The notes beneath the pieces were generated by a model. That model saw only the letters and a program-made list of their open reading frames with translations, was not told the DNA's origin and ran no database searches. The position numbers were made by a program, and so were the translations under genes. From NCBI GenBank assembly GCA_013140995.1, contig JABFRX010000003.1, forward strand, positions 1 to 35,085: a stretch of DNA of 35,085 nt, read 5' to 3'. The DNA is from Alphaproteobacteria bacterium. Lineage in GTDB: Bacteria > Pseudomonadota > Alphaproteobacteria > Micropepsales > Micropepsaceae. Positions within the stretch are counted from its first letter, which is position 1, and each line of letters begins with the position of its first letter. Of this stretch, positions 24,468 to 34,989 are shown one piece after another.

Positions 24468-24998
24468 GTGTCTGGCGAAATCACAATACCGCGAACAAAA
24501 CGTTCGACGCAGAGCCTGCGTTTCGAGCAGGCGTTGCGGCCGGCCGTTGCCGGCGTCATGCCGCATCTGTCGGATGTCGACTATAGTTCCATCGGTGATC
24601 TCGTGCCGTGGATTGCTGTCATCGACCCCGACAGGGCGTCATTGGCGCTAAAGTTCACGCGGGCGGGGGCGGGGATCGAAAAGCTGGTCGGGCATGAGGC
24701 GGTCGGGTCCGACTACCTCGAGCTTGTCGATCCGGCGATCAAGGGCGATGCCTTCGACAGCACATTCGTGATGCTGTCGCGGCCATGCGGCTTGTGGCAG
24801 ATCACACCGGGTCAAATGGCCGACGGTTCGCGGGTCAAGGTCGAATACACCGGGTTTCCGGTGTTCGACGAGCAACGCGGCCGCGGGCAAGTCATCTTCC
24901 TCATCGTGCATTCGATTGCGGATGTGGGAAAGGCGCCGGGCGTTCTTACCGTGCAACACTCGACCGAGTGGCACTGGATCGAACGGCGGCACGCTTAA
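24468..24998 (+). CDS. PAS_5-like domain protein
   Basis: A single PAS-type sensor domain, about 176 residues, resembling the PAS_5 group common in alphaproteobacteria. Visible parts: a leading helix with LPWIAVIDPD-like strand (DLVPWIAVIDPD), LALKFTRAGAGIEKLVGHEAVG (quoted in parts: LALKFTRAGAG, KLVGHEAVG), DYLELVDP and a final VKVEYTGFPVFDEQ...QVIFLIVHS sheet. There is no output domain. The GTG at 24468 is my choice; the frame is open to a GTG at 24375 with unlikely codon content. Its stop overlaps the convergent MFS gene by four bases. Confidence 0.75.
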   Translation: MSGEITIPRTKRSTQSLRFEQALRPAVAGVMPHLSDVDYSSIGDLVPWIAVIDPDRASLALKFTRAGAGIEKLVGHEAVGSDYLELVDPAIKGDAFDSTFVMLSRPCGLWQITPGQMADGSRVKVEYTGFPVFDEQRGRGQVIFLIVHSIADVGKAPGVLTVQHSTEWHWIERRHA

Positions 24999-26230
24999 CT
25001 CTGCTGCCGACGGGTTGCGAACAGCACAGCCAGCAGTGCACACATCAGAAGTGCTGCCGCGACGAAGAACGGCGCGCCGAGGATCGGCAGTCCCTCGCCC
25101 AGCGTCGCTTTGCCTTCGATCGCGAGCGCGAAGATGCCGGTGTAGAGCGGTGGGGAAATGATCGAAGCGATGCCCATCAAGGCTCCCAACGCGCCCTGCA
25201 GTTGGCCTTGTTGGCTTGGATCCACGCGCTGCGTCATGATTGTTTGCGCGGCAGGGGTGTAGAAGCCCCAGAGTGCCGCAATCGGGATCGCGATCCACAC
25301 CGAGATGTCGGTCGGGCCCACGGCGTAGATCAAGAAGCCAATGATGCCAAACGCGAGGCCCGCGATCATCGAGCGGCGCGGGCCCAGCGCCTTCACCACC
25401 GGACCGATGAGGCCCGCTTGCACCACTATGCTGGCGACGCCGGTTGCCGCAAGAGCGAGGCCGTTCTTCGCTTCAGACCATCCGTAGCGGTACATCGTGA
25501 ACCAGATGAAGACGGCCGGATAGACGTTGTGCGCGACGGCATAGAAGAAGTGCGCGGCGCCGAGTCCCGCAAGTTGCTTGTTCGAGCCCAGCAGGCGCAG
25601 CGATGCGATGAAGTTTGCGTTGGCGAGAACGAAGTGGGCGGTGCGCCGCTCCGGGGGCAGCGATTCCGGCAGCACGAAGAAGCCGTAGAGCGCATTCAGT
25701 AGCGTGAGGCCTGCCGCAACCCAGAACGGCAAGCGGGGGTCGTATACGCCGGCGATGCCGCCCAGCGCCGGGCCGATGACGAAGCCGATACCGAAGGCGG
25801 CGCCCATCAGGCCGAACGCTCGCGCGCGTTTCTCCGGCGGTGTGGTGTCTGCGATGTAGGCGTTCGCCGTGCTGAAGCTCGCCGCGGTTGCGCCTGAGAT
25901 CGCACGCGCGATAAAGAGCCAAAGGACGCTGGGGGCGAGCGCGGTCAGGATGTAGTCTAGGCCAAGGCCCGTCATCGATAGCAGCAAGACCGGGCGGCGG
26001 CCGAAGCGGTCGGACAGCGCGCCTTGGACCGGCGTCATCAGGAACTGCGCGATCGCCCAGGTGAGCGCGATCCAGCCACCCATGCGGACGGCGTCTGCCG
26101 GCGTCGCGTTCGATAGCTCCGCGATTAGCTTCGGAAGCACGGGAATGACGACGCCCATCGACAAAACGTCGAGCATCAAGGTGACGAAGATGAATGCCAC
26201 CGCCGCGCGGCCCGGCTTCGCCGCGGTCAT
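24995..26230 (-). CDS. MFS transporter, TCR/Tet (TetA-like) group
   Basis: 411 residues with twelve predicted membrane helices. The loop 2-3 motif A is [14 protein letters not shown], and motif C-like [12 protein letters not shown] lies in helix 5, marking a proton-coupled exporter of the drug:H+ antiporter-1 family closest to TetA. The N-terminal [18 protein letters not shown] is typical. Many environmental members of this group do not pump tetracycline, so resistance should not be assumed. It overlaps the NUDIX gene stop by ATGA and is co-transcribed with it. Confidence 0.9.
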   Translation of the reverse strand: MTAAKPGRAAVAFIFVTLMLDVLSMGVVIPVLPKLIAELSNATPADAVRMGGWIALTWAIAQFLMTPVQGALSDRFGRRPVLLLSMTGLGLDYILTALAPSVLWLFIARAISGATAASFSTANAYIADTTPPEKRARAFGLMGAAFGIGFVIGPALGGIAGVYDPRLPFWVAAGLTLLNALYGFFVLPESLPPERRTAHFVLANANFIASLRLLGSNKQLAGLGAAHFFYAVAHNVYPAVFIWFTMYRYGWSEAKNGLALAATGVASIVVQAGLIGPVVKALGPRRSMIAGLAFGIIGFLIYAVGPTDISVWIAIPIAALWGFYTPAAQTIMTQRVDPSQQGQLQGALGALMGIASIISPPLYTGIFALAIEGKATLGEGLPILGAPFFVAAALLMCALLAVLFATRRQQS

Positions 26231-26640
26231 TTGCGCCGCTCGCGCCGGAGAGCCACTGCATCGCTCACGATTTTGTTGTGGTCGAAGGCGAGCTGCTTCG
26301 AGCGCCAATCGGTTACGAATTCGGCGGCGGCTGCGTCGTCGCCCGCTTTTGCGGTTGCCTTCGTCAGTTCCATCAAGAAAGCGATCGAGACGACGTGGCC
26401 GCGCGGGTCGCGGCCGGGTGCGGAATAGATACCCACCAACTGCGGCTTCTTTGCCGTGACGCCGGTCTCTTCCATCAGTTCGCGGCAGGCGGCCTGTTCG
26501 ACCGTCTCACCCACTTCGACGAAACCGCCAGGTAGCGCGTAGTATCCTTTGAACGGCGCCGATTTGCGCTTGATGAGCAGCAGGCGGTCTTCTCCGTCGA
26601 AGACGACGGCGTCGACGGTCAGCTTCGGTTGCGCGTGCAT
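26227..26640 (-). CDS. NUDIX hydrolase
   Basis: 137 residues. A complete Nudix box, GGFVEVGETVEQAACRELMEETGV (the G-x5-E-x7-REUxEExGU pattern) lies at about residues 38-61, here with all Mg2+ ligands; read in parts as GGFVEVGETVEQ and ACRELMEETGV. The N-terminal VDAVVFDGEDRLLLIKRKSAPF and ALPGG are as in ADP-ribose pyrophosphatase-like enzymes, but the substrate is not fixed by the box. The ATG at 26640 has no clear ribosome site; a TTG at 26649 is the alternative. It is the first gene of a two-gene unit with the MFS exporter. Confidence 0.92.
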   Translation of the reverse strand: MHAQPKLTVDAVVFDGEDRLLLIKRKSAPFKGYYALPGGFVEVGETVEQAACRELMEETGVTAKKPQLVGIYSAPGRDPRGHVVSIAFLMELTKATAKAGDDAAAAEFVTDWRSKQLAFDHNKIVSDAVALRRERRK

Positions 26641-26810
26641 CGTGCCCAAAGTGCCAGGTGTAGAGTTAATTGCCTGTTTACCGTGGCGTAGCAGAGTTTA
26701 ACGATCGATTGCGAAATTGCGCGCGCTCTCTTTCTCCGCACACGGAACAACGCTATAGGGAAGGTTCTATCTCTTTGAATGGGCAAGTGAATTTCGCGCG
26801 TGAGGGGAAT

Positions 26811-28259
26811 ATGCTGGCGTATGAAGAGCTGAAGGGCGCGACCGGCCGGCAGATCTTTTTCCGTCCGAAGCGCTATGACGCGGCCGAACTTTTCTCCGGC
26901 GCGCCGCCGAAAGTGTTCGTGAAATCGGCGGCGTTTCGCCTCGGCGACATCAGCCTGACCGGCATCAGCGTCAGCGCCAACCAGACCGTCGAGGTTTCTG
27001 TCGAGGTCGGCGAGATCGTTCCGATTGCCGTGAAGCAAGCGGGCTTGTCGATCTTCGAAGGCAAAGCAAAAGTCGTGCGCACGGAGCGGTCGGTCTTCGG
27101 TCCGAAGATCGCGCTCAATCTAATCGACGATGTGGTCGATTTTCATTCGCTGCTCCGGCGCAACGCGCAGGCGCGGATTTCGCAGCAGCTGGCGACGCTG
27201 GACCCGCATATGAGCGGCGTGGTTGCGTCCGAATACCGTGCGCATTGCGCGGACGTGCTGCGCTTCTTGCGTGCCTATCGCTCGGTGGTCGAGACCAGCA
27301 CCAAACCGTTTCCGCATCAATCGACGGGCTTGAGCACGGACGAGGCCTACGAGATGTGCGCGGAGCGGATCATTCCGCAATGGCGGAGCCTGTGGCGCGC
27401 GGGCAATCAGCTTGTCGGCGGCATCATGTCCGACAAAAAGCGCCTTGAGGCGACGAAGGAATACACGGAACTCGTTCTAACGCCGGAGCTCAATCACGGC
27501 GCGGTTTGGTGGCGCAGCTACTTCAAGCCTGCGGGTTATCCCGGCGACTTCGAGATCATGAACTATGTCTACGACTGGCAGCGCGAGGGACGCGACGTCT
27601 ATTCGCAGCTGATGCATCGCGTGGGTCTGGACGTTGCCGAATGCATCGGCACGCGCATGCATGTCGTGCGCAAAACGATCGGCGACGTGGTCACGGCGCG
27701 AGCGAACGGTACGCCGGCGCGGATCATGAGCTTGGGTTGCGGTTCGGCGCGCGAGGTGGAGCTTTATCTGAAAGACCCATCAGCGCCGCAGGGCGCCGTC
27801 GACTTCACGCTGATCGATCAGGAGCAGGCCGCGCTATCTTACGCGTTCGATCATGCGCATCCGTTGACGCTGAAAACGAAACCCAACGCACGCGTGCGGC
27901 CGATCAACGTGTCGTTCAGCGACGTGTTGCGCGGCGGTTCGTGGCTCGACGATGCGGGGCCGCAGGACATGATCTATTCGGTCGGCCTGATCGACTATCT
28001 GATCGACCGGCGCGCGCGTGCGCTGAGCGCGCGGCTCTATGAGCGCCTTGCGCCCGGCGGCTTGCTGATTGTGGGTAACATGAACGAGACCGAACTCAGC
28101 AATCTGTGGCCGATGGAATTTATCTGCGATTGGCACCTGTTCTATCGCACCGAAAAGGACATGCTCGGCTGGACCGACGGCATGCCTGACGCGCACGCGT
28201 GGACGGAAACCGATCCGACGGGCCGCGTGCGGCTGTTGTTCGCGCGCAAGCCGGCTTAG
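26811..28259 (+). CDS. PilZ-like/SAM-methyltransferase fusion (3-OH-PAME synthase-like)
   Basis: 482 residues. The N-terminal 110 or so resemble a PilZ domain, with DISLTG (46-51) matching [DN]xSxxG; the upstream Arg motif is RPKR, not a full RxxxR, so c-di-GMP binding is doubtful. The middle has KPAGYPGDFEIMNYVY (from about 239), a hallmark of the PhcB-like group annotated as extracellular-factor 3-hydroxypalmitate methyl ester biosynthesis proteins. The C-terminal Rossmann methyltransferase has the SAM motif IMSLGCGSARE (about 304) and an acidic LIDQEQ. GAGG precedes the ATG at 26811. Whether it makes a fatty acid methyl ester signal is inference. A transglutaminase gene follows after 129 bases. 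Confidence 0.75.
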   Translation: MLAYEELKGATGRQIFFRPKRYDAAELFSGAPPKVFVKSAAFRLGDISLTGISVSANQTVEVSVEVGEIVPIAVKQAGLSIFEGKAKVVRTERSVFGPKIALNLIDDVVDFHSLLRRNAQARISQQLATLDPHMSGVVASEYRAHCADVLRFLRAYRSVVETSTKPFPHQSTGLSTDEAYEMCAERIIPQWRSLWRAGNQLVGGIMSDKKRLEATKEYTELVLTPELNHGAVWWRSYFKPAGYPGDFEIMNYVYDWQREGRDVYSQLMHRVGLDVAECIGTRMHVVRKTIGDVVTARANGTPARIMSLGCGSAREVELYLKDPSAPQGAVDFTLIDQEQAALSYAFDHAHPLTLKTKPNARVRPINVSFSDVLRGGSWLDDAGPQDMIYSVGLIDYLIDRRARALSARLYERLAPGGLLIVGNMNETELSNLWPMEFICDWHLFYRTEKDMLGWTDGMPDAHAWTETDPTGRVRLLFARKPA

Positions 28260-28388
28260 CTCTCCGCTAGAACTGCACAAACATTGAGCGGCGTTCGCAC
28301 GTTTTGAGGGCGCGCGCGGTTGCGTTCGACTATGGTCTCGTTGGCACCTGTCCGGCGTACGATGTCGCGCGCAGGGCAAAAGGACACG

Positions 28389-31300
28389 ATGTCGATTAAA
28401 GCCAGCCTCCATCATCTGACCCACTATCGCTACGGCCAGCCGGTCATTTTGGGCCCGCAGATCGTGCGGCTTCGGCCGGCGCCGCACAGCCGTACGCGGG
28501 TGATTTCGCATTCGCTGAAGGTGAGCCCGGGCGGGCACTTTGTGAACCACCAGCAGGATCCTTACGGCAATTGGCTGGCGCGGTTCGTGTTTCCGGAGCC
28601 CGTGCGGGAGCTCAAGATCGAGGTCGATCTCGTTGCCGACATGACGATCTATAACCCCTTCGATTTTTTCGTCGAGGAAGAGGCCGAGCACTGGCCGTTC
28701 GAGTACCCGGAGGACCTGCGGCCCGATCTCTCGATCTATCGGGGCACCGAGCCGGTGGGGCCGCGGTTCTCCACGTTCTTGGAATCGATCCCAAGAACAC
28801 GAACACGCACAGTCGACTTCGTCGTCGGACTGAACGCGCGGATCGCAAAAGAAATCGGCTACATCGTGCGCCTGGAGCCCGGCGTCCAGACGCCCGAGCA
28901 AACCTTCGAGCGGACGACGGCTTCGTGCCGGGACTCGAGCTGGCTTCTGGTGCAGACGTTGAGGCACTTGGGGTTCGCGGCGCGGTTCGTCTCCGGCTAT
29001 CTTATTCAGTTGAAGCCGGATTTGGTTTCGCTCGACGGGCCGCCTGGGACAGACCACGATTTCACCGACCTGCATGCGTGGGTCGAGGTTTACCTGCCGG
29101 GCGCGGGTTGGATCGGCGTCGATCCGACCTCGGGATTGCTCGCCGGCGAGAGCCACATACCGCTGGCCGCTACGCCGCACTATCGCAATGCTGCGCCGAT
29201 TGCAGGCGTGGCCAGCGCCGCTGCCGCCGACTTCAGCTTCGACATGCGCATCGCCCGCATCGCGGAGCATCCGCGGATCACGAAGCCGTTCTCGGAAGAA
29301 GCGTGGGCGGCGCTCGATGCGTTGGGGCGTAAGGTCGACGAGGCGCTGTTGGCTGACGATGTGCGGTTGACGATGGGGGGTGAGCCGACGTTCGTGTCGA
29401 TCGACGACTTCGAAGCGGATGAATGGAACACGAGTGCGGTCGGCCCCACGAAGCGCGGCCTTGCCGACGAACTGATCCGCCGCTTGCAGAAACGCTTCGC
29501 ACCGGGCGGGTTCCTGCATTACGGGCAGGGCAAGTGGTACCCGGGCGAGACGCTACCGCGCTGGACGTTCTCGCTCTACTGGCGCCGCGATGGGCGACCG
29601 ATCTGGAATGACGCGAAGCTGATCGCCAAGGAGTTCGTCGATACCGGCGTCGGGCCGAACGAGGCCGAGCGCCTTTTGCGAACGATCGCAGATTCGTTGG
29701 AGATCGAACCCCAGAATGTTCGCCCGGCCTTCGAAGACCCGGCGCAATGGATCATCAAAGAGGCAAGCCTGCCCGAGAACGTGACGCCTGAGAATTCGAA
29801 GCTGAAGGACCCCGAGGAACGCGAGCGCATCGCGCGCGTCTTCGGGCGCGGTCTCACCGTGCCGTCGGGCTATGTGCTGCCGGTCCAGCGCTGGCAGACG
29901 AAGAGCGGCACGGCGCGCTGGCGGTCGGAGCCTTGGCATTCGCGCCGCGGTCACCTCTATCTTGTCCCGGGCGACAGCCCCGTTGGCTACCGCTTGCCGC
30001 TTGGCGGTCTGCCTCATGTCCCGTCATCCGCTTATCCGCACGTTTACGCTGCCGATCCGACGGAGCCTAGGGGGCCGCTTCCCGACGCGAGCCCACGCGA
30101 ACAAACGCGTGCGCACTTCACCGCGTCGGAGGCGACGCAAACGCGCAGCGAGCAATCGTTCGTGAGCGACATTGACGGCGCGGTGCGCACGGCTATTGCG
30201 GTGGAACCGCGCGACGGACGCTTGTGCGTGTTCATGCCGCCGGTCGAGCGCCTGGAAGACTATCTCGATCTCATCAGCGCGGCAGAGGCCGCCGCGCGCG
30301 CGATTAACGTGCCGGTTCATATCGAAGGCTATCCGCCGCCGGCCGATCCGCGCATGAACGTGATCCGCGTTGCACCCGATCCGGGCGTGATCGAGGTGAA
30401 CATTCATCCGGCCGCCCGCTGGGAAGACTGCGTCGCGATCACGCAAACCGTTTATGAAGAAGCGCGGCAGTCGCGGCTGGGTGCCGACAAGTTCATGCTC
30501 GACGGCCGTCACACCGGCACCGGCGGCGGCAATCATGTGGTGGTCGGCGGCGCCACGCCAATGGACAGTCCGTTCCTGCGCCGCCCCGATCTGCTGCGCA
30601 GCATCATCTTGCATTGGCAGCGCCATCCGAGCCTGTCGTACTTGTTCTCGGGCCTCTTCATCGGCCCGACCAGCCAAGCGCCGCGCATCGACGAAGCGCG
30701 TCACGACAGTCTCTACGAACTTGAGATCGCGCTTTCGCAAATGCCACCGCCGGGGCAGGGGCTTGCACCGCCGCCGTGGCTGGTTGACCGCTTGCTGCGC
30801 AATCTTCTCATCGACGTCACAGGCAACACGCATCGCTCGGAAATCTGCATCGACAAACTCTATTCGCCCGACGGCGCCACCGGGCGGCTTGGTCTCGTCG
30901 AGTTCCGCGGCTTCGAAATGCCGCCCGATCCGCGGATGAGTCTCGCGCAACAAGCGTTGATTCGCGCGCTTATCGCGCGGATGTGGCACAATCCCGTCGT
31001 TGGCGAATTAACCAGGTGGGGCACGGTTCTCCACGACAGGTTCATGCTGCCGCACTTCGTTTGGGATGATTTCCTGGATGTGTTGCGGGACCTCGCGCAA
31101 AATGGTTTCGACTTCCGCCCCGAATGGTTCGAAGCTCAGGCCGAGTTTCGATTCCCGTTCTGCGGGGAAGTTGCGTACGAGGGCGTGCATTTGGAGCTGC
31201 GTCAGGCCTTGGAACCGTGGCACGTGCTCGGCGAAACCGGCGCGATCGGCGGCACTGTGCGGTACACGGACAGTTCCGTCGAACGCTTGCAGGTGAAGCT

Positions 31301-31700
31301 AACGGCAGGCGACACGTCGCGCTATGCGGTGACTTGCAACAAGCGGCGCGTGCCGTTCCAACCGAGGGCTAAGGGCGGCGTTGCCGTTGCCGGCGTGCGT
31401 TACAAGGCGTGGCAACCGGCGTCGTCTCTGCATCCCGTGTTGACCGTCAACGCGCCGCTGACGTTCGACATCTTCGACAATTGGACCGGACGCGCGCTTG
31501 GCGGCTGCGTCTATCACGTGGCGCATCCGGGCGGGCGCAACTACGAGACGTTTCCCGTCAACGGCAATGAGGCGGAGGCGCGGCGCCTCGCGCGGTTTGC
31601 GGCGCACGGCCATTCGCCGGGCGCCTACAATCCGCCGCAAGAGGCGCCGCACCCAGAGTTTCCGATGACGCTCGATCTGCGGCGTCCGGCGGGGCTCTAG
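28389..31700 (+). CDS. Transglutaminase-DUF2126 (putative amidoligase) fusion
   Basis: 1103 residues, a two-module cytosolic protein. Residues 1-90 form the bacterial transglutaminase N-terminal region ([18 protein letters not shown]); the papain-like transglutaminase core follows with an intact triad: Cys180 (TASCRDSS), His229 (LHAWVEVY) and Asp245 (GVDPTSG). From about residue 323 ([14 protein letters not shown]) to the end is the DUF2126 region, described by Pfam as a putative amidoligase. Such transglutaminases usually cleave or transfer peptide amides. AGGA lies four bases before the ATG at 28389. The stop is directly followed by the next gene's ATG, so the two are coupled. Confidence 0.92.
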   Translation: MSIKASLHHLTHYRYGQPVILGPQIVRLRPAPHSRTRVISHSLKVSPGGHFVNHQQDPYGNWLARFVFPEPVRELKIEVDLVADMTIYNPFDFFVEEEAEHWPFEYPEDLRPDLSIYRGTEPVGPRFSTFLESIPRTRTRTVDFVVGLNARIAKEIGYIVRLEPGVQTPEQTFERTTASCRDSSWLLVQTLRHLGFAARFVSGYLIQLKPDLVSLDGPPGTDHDFTDLHAWVEVYLPGAGWIGVDPTSGLLAGESHIPLAATPHYRNAAPIAGVASAAAADFSFDMRIARIAEHPRITKPFSEEAWAALDALGRKVDEALLADDVRLTMGGEPTFVSIDDFEADEWNTSAVGPTKRGLADELIRRLQKRFAPGGFLHYGQGKWYPGETLPRWTFSLYWRRDGRPIWNDAKLIAKEFVDTGVGPNEAERLLRTIADSLEIEPQNVRPAFEDPAQWIIKEASLPENVTPENSKLKDPEERERIARVFGRGLTVPSGYVLPVQRWQTKSGTARWRSEPWHSRRGHLYLVPGDSPVGYRLPLGGLPHVPSSAYPHVYAADPTEPRGPLPDASPREQTRAHFTASEATQTRSEQSFVSDIDGAVRTAIAVEPRDGRLCVFMPPVERLEDYLDLISAAEAAARAINVPVHIEGYPPPADPRMNVIRVAPDPGVIEVNIHPAARWEDCVAITQTVYEEARQSRLGADKFMLDGRHTGTGGGNHVVVGGATPMDSPFLRRPDLLRSIILHWQRHPSLSYLFSGLFIGPTSQAPRIDEARHDSLYELEIALSQMPPPGQGLAPPPWLVDRLLRNLLIDVTGNTHRSEICIDKLYSPDGATGRLGLVEFRGFEMPPDPRMSLAQQALIRALIARMWHNPVVGELTRWGTVLHDRFMLPHFVWDDFLDVLRDLAQNGFDFRPEWFEAQAEFRFPFCGEVAYEGVHLELRQALEPWHVLGETGAIGGTVRYTDSSVERLQVKLTAGDTSRYAVTCNKRRVPFQPRAKGGVAVAGVRYKAWQPASSLHPVLTVNAPLTFDIFDNWTGRALGGCVYHVAHPGGRNYETFPVNGNEAEARRLARFAAHGHSPGAYNPPQEAPHPEFPMTLDLRRPAGL

Positions 31701-34106
31701 ATGGTGTCCCCAAGTTACCGGCTGCAAGGCGACCCGATCGGGGAGCTGCTTGCCATGTACAAGCGCTTGCCCGGCGTGCCGGACGAGTTGCTGGACGCGG
31801 ACGGCTTCGTCCGTCCGGTGTGGCGGCAGTTCGTCGAGCATTTCTTGCAGCTGTCGCCCGACGACATCGTCGCGCGGTTTGCGCGCGGCGATCAGCATTT
31901 GCTCGATGCCGGTGTGTACTTCCGCCAATACGGCGACGGCGGTTCGACGGAACGCGATTGGCCGCTCAGCCACATTCCGGTGCTGATCCACGAGCGCGAG
32001 TGGAACCAGATCGCGGGCGGCTTGATTCAGCGCGCCGAACTTCTAGAAAGCGTCGCCGCCGATCTCTACGGCGAGAACCGCCTCGTCGCGGAAGGTCATC
32101 TGCCGGCCTCGTTGATTGGCGCCAGCAAGGAATGGCTGCGGCCGCTCGTCGGGATCAGGCCGCGCTCCGGCCACTTCCTCAGCTTCGTTGCGTTCGAGAT
32201 CGGTCGCGGACCCGACGGCGCGTGGTGGGTGTTGGGTGACAGGACACAGGCGCCATCGGGTGCGGGCTTTGCGCTCGAGACGCGGGTAGCCACGTCGCGC
32301 GTGTTCTCCGAATTGTACCCGTATGCGAACGTGCATCGGCTCGCCGGATTTTTTCAAACGTTCCGCGACGCGCTGCGTGGCTTGCGCAGCGACGGCGACA
32401 GCCAAGTCGCGATCCTGACGCCGGGCCTCTGGAACGACACGTATTTCGAGCACGCCTATATCGCGCGCTATCTGGGCTTCATGCTGCTTGAGGGTGAGGA
32501 TCTGACCGTCGAGCAAGGCCGCGTGATGGTGCGCACCGTTGCGGGCCTTGCGCCGGTCAGTGTGCTCTGGAGCCGTCTGGACGCGGCCTATGCCGATCCG
32601 TTGGAACTGGACGAGCGTTCGCGTTTGGGCACCCCCGGCGTCGTCGAAGCGGTCCGGCGCGGCAACCTTACGATGGTCAATGCGCTGGGCTCAGGCATTT
32701 TGGAGACGCGCGCTTTGTTGGCGTTCTTGCCAAAGGTCTGCCAGGCGTTGCGCGGGGAGCCGCTTCGGCTGCCCAACATCGCGACATGGTGGTGCGGTCA
32801 GGAGAGCGAGCGCGCGCATGTGCGTGCCAACATCGAACGTATGATGGTGGGCCCGGCGCTTTCCACGCGGCCGCCCTTCGAGGTGGACGACAAGACCGTG
32901 CTCGGCGGTCAGTTCCGGAGCGATACGCACGCTTCGATCGACGAGTTCTTCGCTGTCGAAGGCGCGCACCTTGTCGGCCAAGAAGCGGTGACACTGTCGA
33001 CGACGCCGGCCTTTGTCGACGGCAACCTCGTGCCGCGGCCGATGAGCATTCGCGTGTTCTTGGCCCGCACAGCGAACGGCTGGCAGGTGATGCCCGGCGG
33101 TTACGCGCGCATCGGGCGGACCGAAGACGCGACCGCGATCGCCATGCAGCGCGGCGGATCGGTTGCCGATGTTTGGGTGGTGAGCGATAAGACCGTCGAT
33201 ACGGTGACGATGCTCCATTCGCCGGCCGGGCCGTACCGCCGGTCGGAGCCTGGCGTGTTGCCGAGCCGGGCTGCCGACAATCTCTTTTGGCTTGGCCGCT
33301 ATGTGGAGCGCGCCGAAGGCATCATGCGGCTGCTGCGCGCGCATCATAAGCGTTTGGCGGAGACGGCGAATGCGGACACGCCGGTCTTGGCGTGCCTGAG
33401 GGAACATCTCGAAGATTACGACGTCGATCCGTCGGTGTGCGTGCCCAAGCCACTGCTGTCCACGCTGGCGTCGGCGATCAACAGTGCCGCGCAAGTGCGC
33501 GACCGCTTTTCGATCGACGGTTGGATGGCGCTGACCGACCTTGCCAAGACCGCGAACCGCATGGCGAAAACCGTTACCCCCGGCGACGACGCGGCGCGCG
33601 CGATGGGCGTATTGTTGCGCAAGATCACCGGCTTCTCCGGCCTCGTCCACGACAACATGTACCGCTCGACCGGTTGGCGGTTCCTGACGATCGGCCGCTC
33701 GCTTGAGCGCGCCGCATCGATGGCGTCGGCGCTCGCGCGGTTTGCCGATGGCGACGCACCGGACGGCGCGCTGGACCTTGCCGTCGAGCTTGGCGACAGC
33801 TCGATGACCCACCGCAGCCGTTACGCGGTTGCGACCAGCCGCAATACTGTCGTCGATCTCTTAGTGTTCGACGCCATGAACCCGCGGTCCGTCATCTATC
33901 ATCTGACCGAGATCCGCGAACAGGCGGAGCTTTTGTCGGGCACGACCCGCCAAGCACCGCTGTCGGCATTGTCGCGCGCGGTGCTTCAGGTCCACACCGA
34001 ACTCGCCGTCGGCACGCCAGAGATGTTCAACACGGCAGCGTTGCTGCGGGTGCGGGGCGAGATCGCCGCGCTCTCCGACGTGTTGTCGTCCGAATATTTG
34101 CGCTAG
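31701..34106 (+). CDS. Circularly permuted ATP-grasp plus Alpha-E domain fusion
   Basis: 801 residues, joining what are often two separate genes (COG2308 and COG2307). Residues 1 to about 500 are the circularly permuted ATP-grasp ligase: WWVLGDRTQAPSGAGFALE, then the late catalytic segment with GQEAVTLSTTP, PRPMSIRVFLA and VMPGGYARIG. From about residue 515 (LPSRAADNLFWLGRYVERAE) to the end is the all-helical Alpha-E domain. ATP-grasp enzymes form amide bonds using ATP, so this is the likely ligase of the set. The Alpha-E role is unknown. The ATG abuts the previous stop with no gap; four bases separate it from the next gene. Confidence 0.93.
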   Translation: MVSPSYRLQGDPIGELLAMYKRLPGVPDELLDADGFVRPVWRQFVEHFLQLSPDDIVARFARGDQHLLDAGVYFRQYGDGGSTERDWPLSHIPVLIHEREWNQIAGGLIQRAELLESVAADLYGENRLVAEGHLPASLIGASKEWLRPLVGIRPRSGHFLSFVAFEIGRGPDGAWWVLGDRTQAPSGAGFALETRVATSRVFSELYPYANVHRLAGFFQTFRDALRGLRSDGDSQVAILTPGLWNDTYFEHAYIARYLGFMLLEGEDLTVEQGRVMVRTVAGLAPVSVLWSRLDAAYADPLELDERSRLGTPGVVEAVRRGNLTMVNALGSGILETRALLAFLPKVCQALRGEPLRLPNIATWWCGQESERAHVRANIERMMVGPALSTRPPFEVDDKTVLGGQFRSDTHASIDEFFAVEGAHLVGQEAVTLSTTPAFVDGNLVPRPMSIRVFLARTANGWQVMPGGYARIGRTEDATAIAMQRGGSVADVWVVSDKTVDTVTMLHSPAGPYRRSEPGVLPSRAADNLFWLGRYVERAEGIMRLLRAHHKRLAETANADTPVLACLREHLEDYDVDPSVCVPKPLLSTLASAINSAAQVRDRFSIDGWMALTDLAKTANRMAKTVTPGDDAARAMGVLLRKITGFSGLVHDNMYRSTGWRFLTIGRSLERAASMASALARFADGDAPDGALDLAVELGDSSMTHRSRYAVATSRNTVVDLLVFDAMNPRSVIYHLTEIREQAELLSGTTRQAPLSALSRAVLQVHTELAVGTPEMFNTAALLRVRGEIAALSDVLSSEYLR

Positions 34107-34110
34107 GCCC

Positions 34111-34989
34111 ATGCTCTACGACATTGGTTTGCGCATCTCCTACGAATACGACCGCCCCGCCAATGCCGGACGGCATATGCTGCGGCTCGTGCCCGCGACG
34201 TTACCCGGCGAGCAGAAGGTAATCGCGAGCTACCTCGACATCCAGCCGATGGTGGAAGAGCGCATCGACCGCATGGACTTCTTCGGCAACGCGACTGTGG
34301 AGGCGGCATATCGTGCGCCGCATGAGAAGATTGAGTTCAAGCTCCATTGCCGGGTCGACCGGCACGTGCCGGAACGCGGGTTCGTGTCTTCGCCGGCACT
34401 GCAGCATTTGGCCTCGCAGGCCGCCGCATACAACACGCTCGATCCGGCCGCGCCACATCATTTCGCGGGACGCTCGCCGCGCGTGCGGCCTGCCGCCGCG
34501 ATGACTGCCTACGCCAGTGACCTCGTGCAGCCCGACATGCCTGTGTTCGAAGCCGTCCAGGCGATTACGACTGCGTTGCATCGCGACATTAGCTTCGACG
34601 CCGAGGCGACAACTGTCGACACAGCTCCCGAGGACGCGTTTGCTGGCAAGCGCGGCGTTTGCCAGGACTATTCGCATATCATGATCGCGTGCCTGCGCGG
34701 CATTGGAATTCCGGCGGGTTATGTCAGCGGCTTTTTGCGCACGATTCCACCCGCAGGCAAAGAGCGTCTGGCCGGTGCGGACGCGATGCACGCCTGGGTG
34801 CGTGCTTGGTGCGGCGCGCAAGCCGGTTGGGTGGAGTTCGATCCGACGAACAACTTGCTTGTTGCAAACGACCACATCGTAATCGCGCGCGGGCGCGACT
34901 ATTCCGATGTGGCGCCGGTCAAGGGTGTACTGCGGACGGCCGGCTCGCAGACGACGGAACAGTCAGTGGACGTGGTGCCGTTGGAGTAA
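34111..34989 (+). CDS. Transglutaminase-like cysteine peptidase family protein
   Basis: 292 residues: an N-terminal beta domain (LYDIGLRISYEYDRPANAGR) typical of the bacterial transglutaminase N region, then the core with Cys184 (GVCQDYSH), His227 (MHAWVRAW) and Asp244 (FDPTNN). No signal peptide. It is the third gene of the transglutaminase/ATP-grasp set, four bases after the ligase gene. Unlike the first transglutaminase it carries no amidoligase module, so the set holds one fused and one free transglutaminase. The last two codons and stop lie inside an inverted repeat. Confidence 0.93.
   Translation: MLYDIGLRISYEYDRPANAGRHMLRLVPATLPGEQKVIASYLDIQPMVEERIDRMDFFGNATVEAAYRAPHEKIEFKLHCRVDRHVPERGFVSSPALQHLASQAAAYNTLDPAAPHHFAGRSPRVRPAAAMTAYASDLVQPDMPVFEAVQAITTALHRDISFDAEATTVDTAPEDAFAGKRGVCQDYSHIMIACLRGIGIPAGYVSGFLRTIPPAGKERLAGADAMHAWVRAWCGAQAGWVEFDPTNNLLVANDHIVIARGRDYSDVAPVKGVLRTAGSQTTEQSVDVVPLE

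Noticed and set aside
24995-26230. Tetracycline resistance gene
   Set aside because: Only TetA-group similarity is visible; no tetR partner or mobile context, and many chromosomal members transport other compounds, so it is called only as an MFS exporter.
27834-29519. Long minus-strand frame (561 codons) opposite the methyltransferase and transglutaminase genes
   Set aside because: Spans the 3' end of one real gene and the 5' part of another, low-complexity Arg/Pro-rich translation, no motif or ribosome site.
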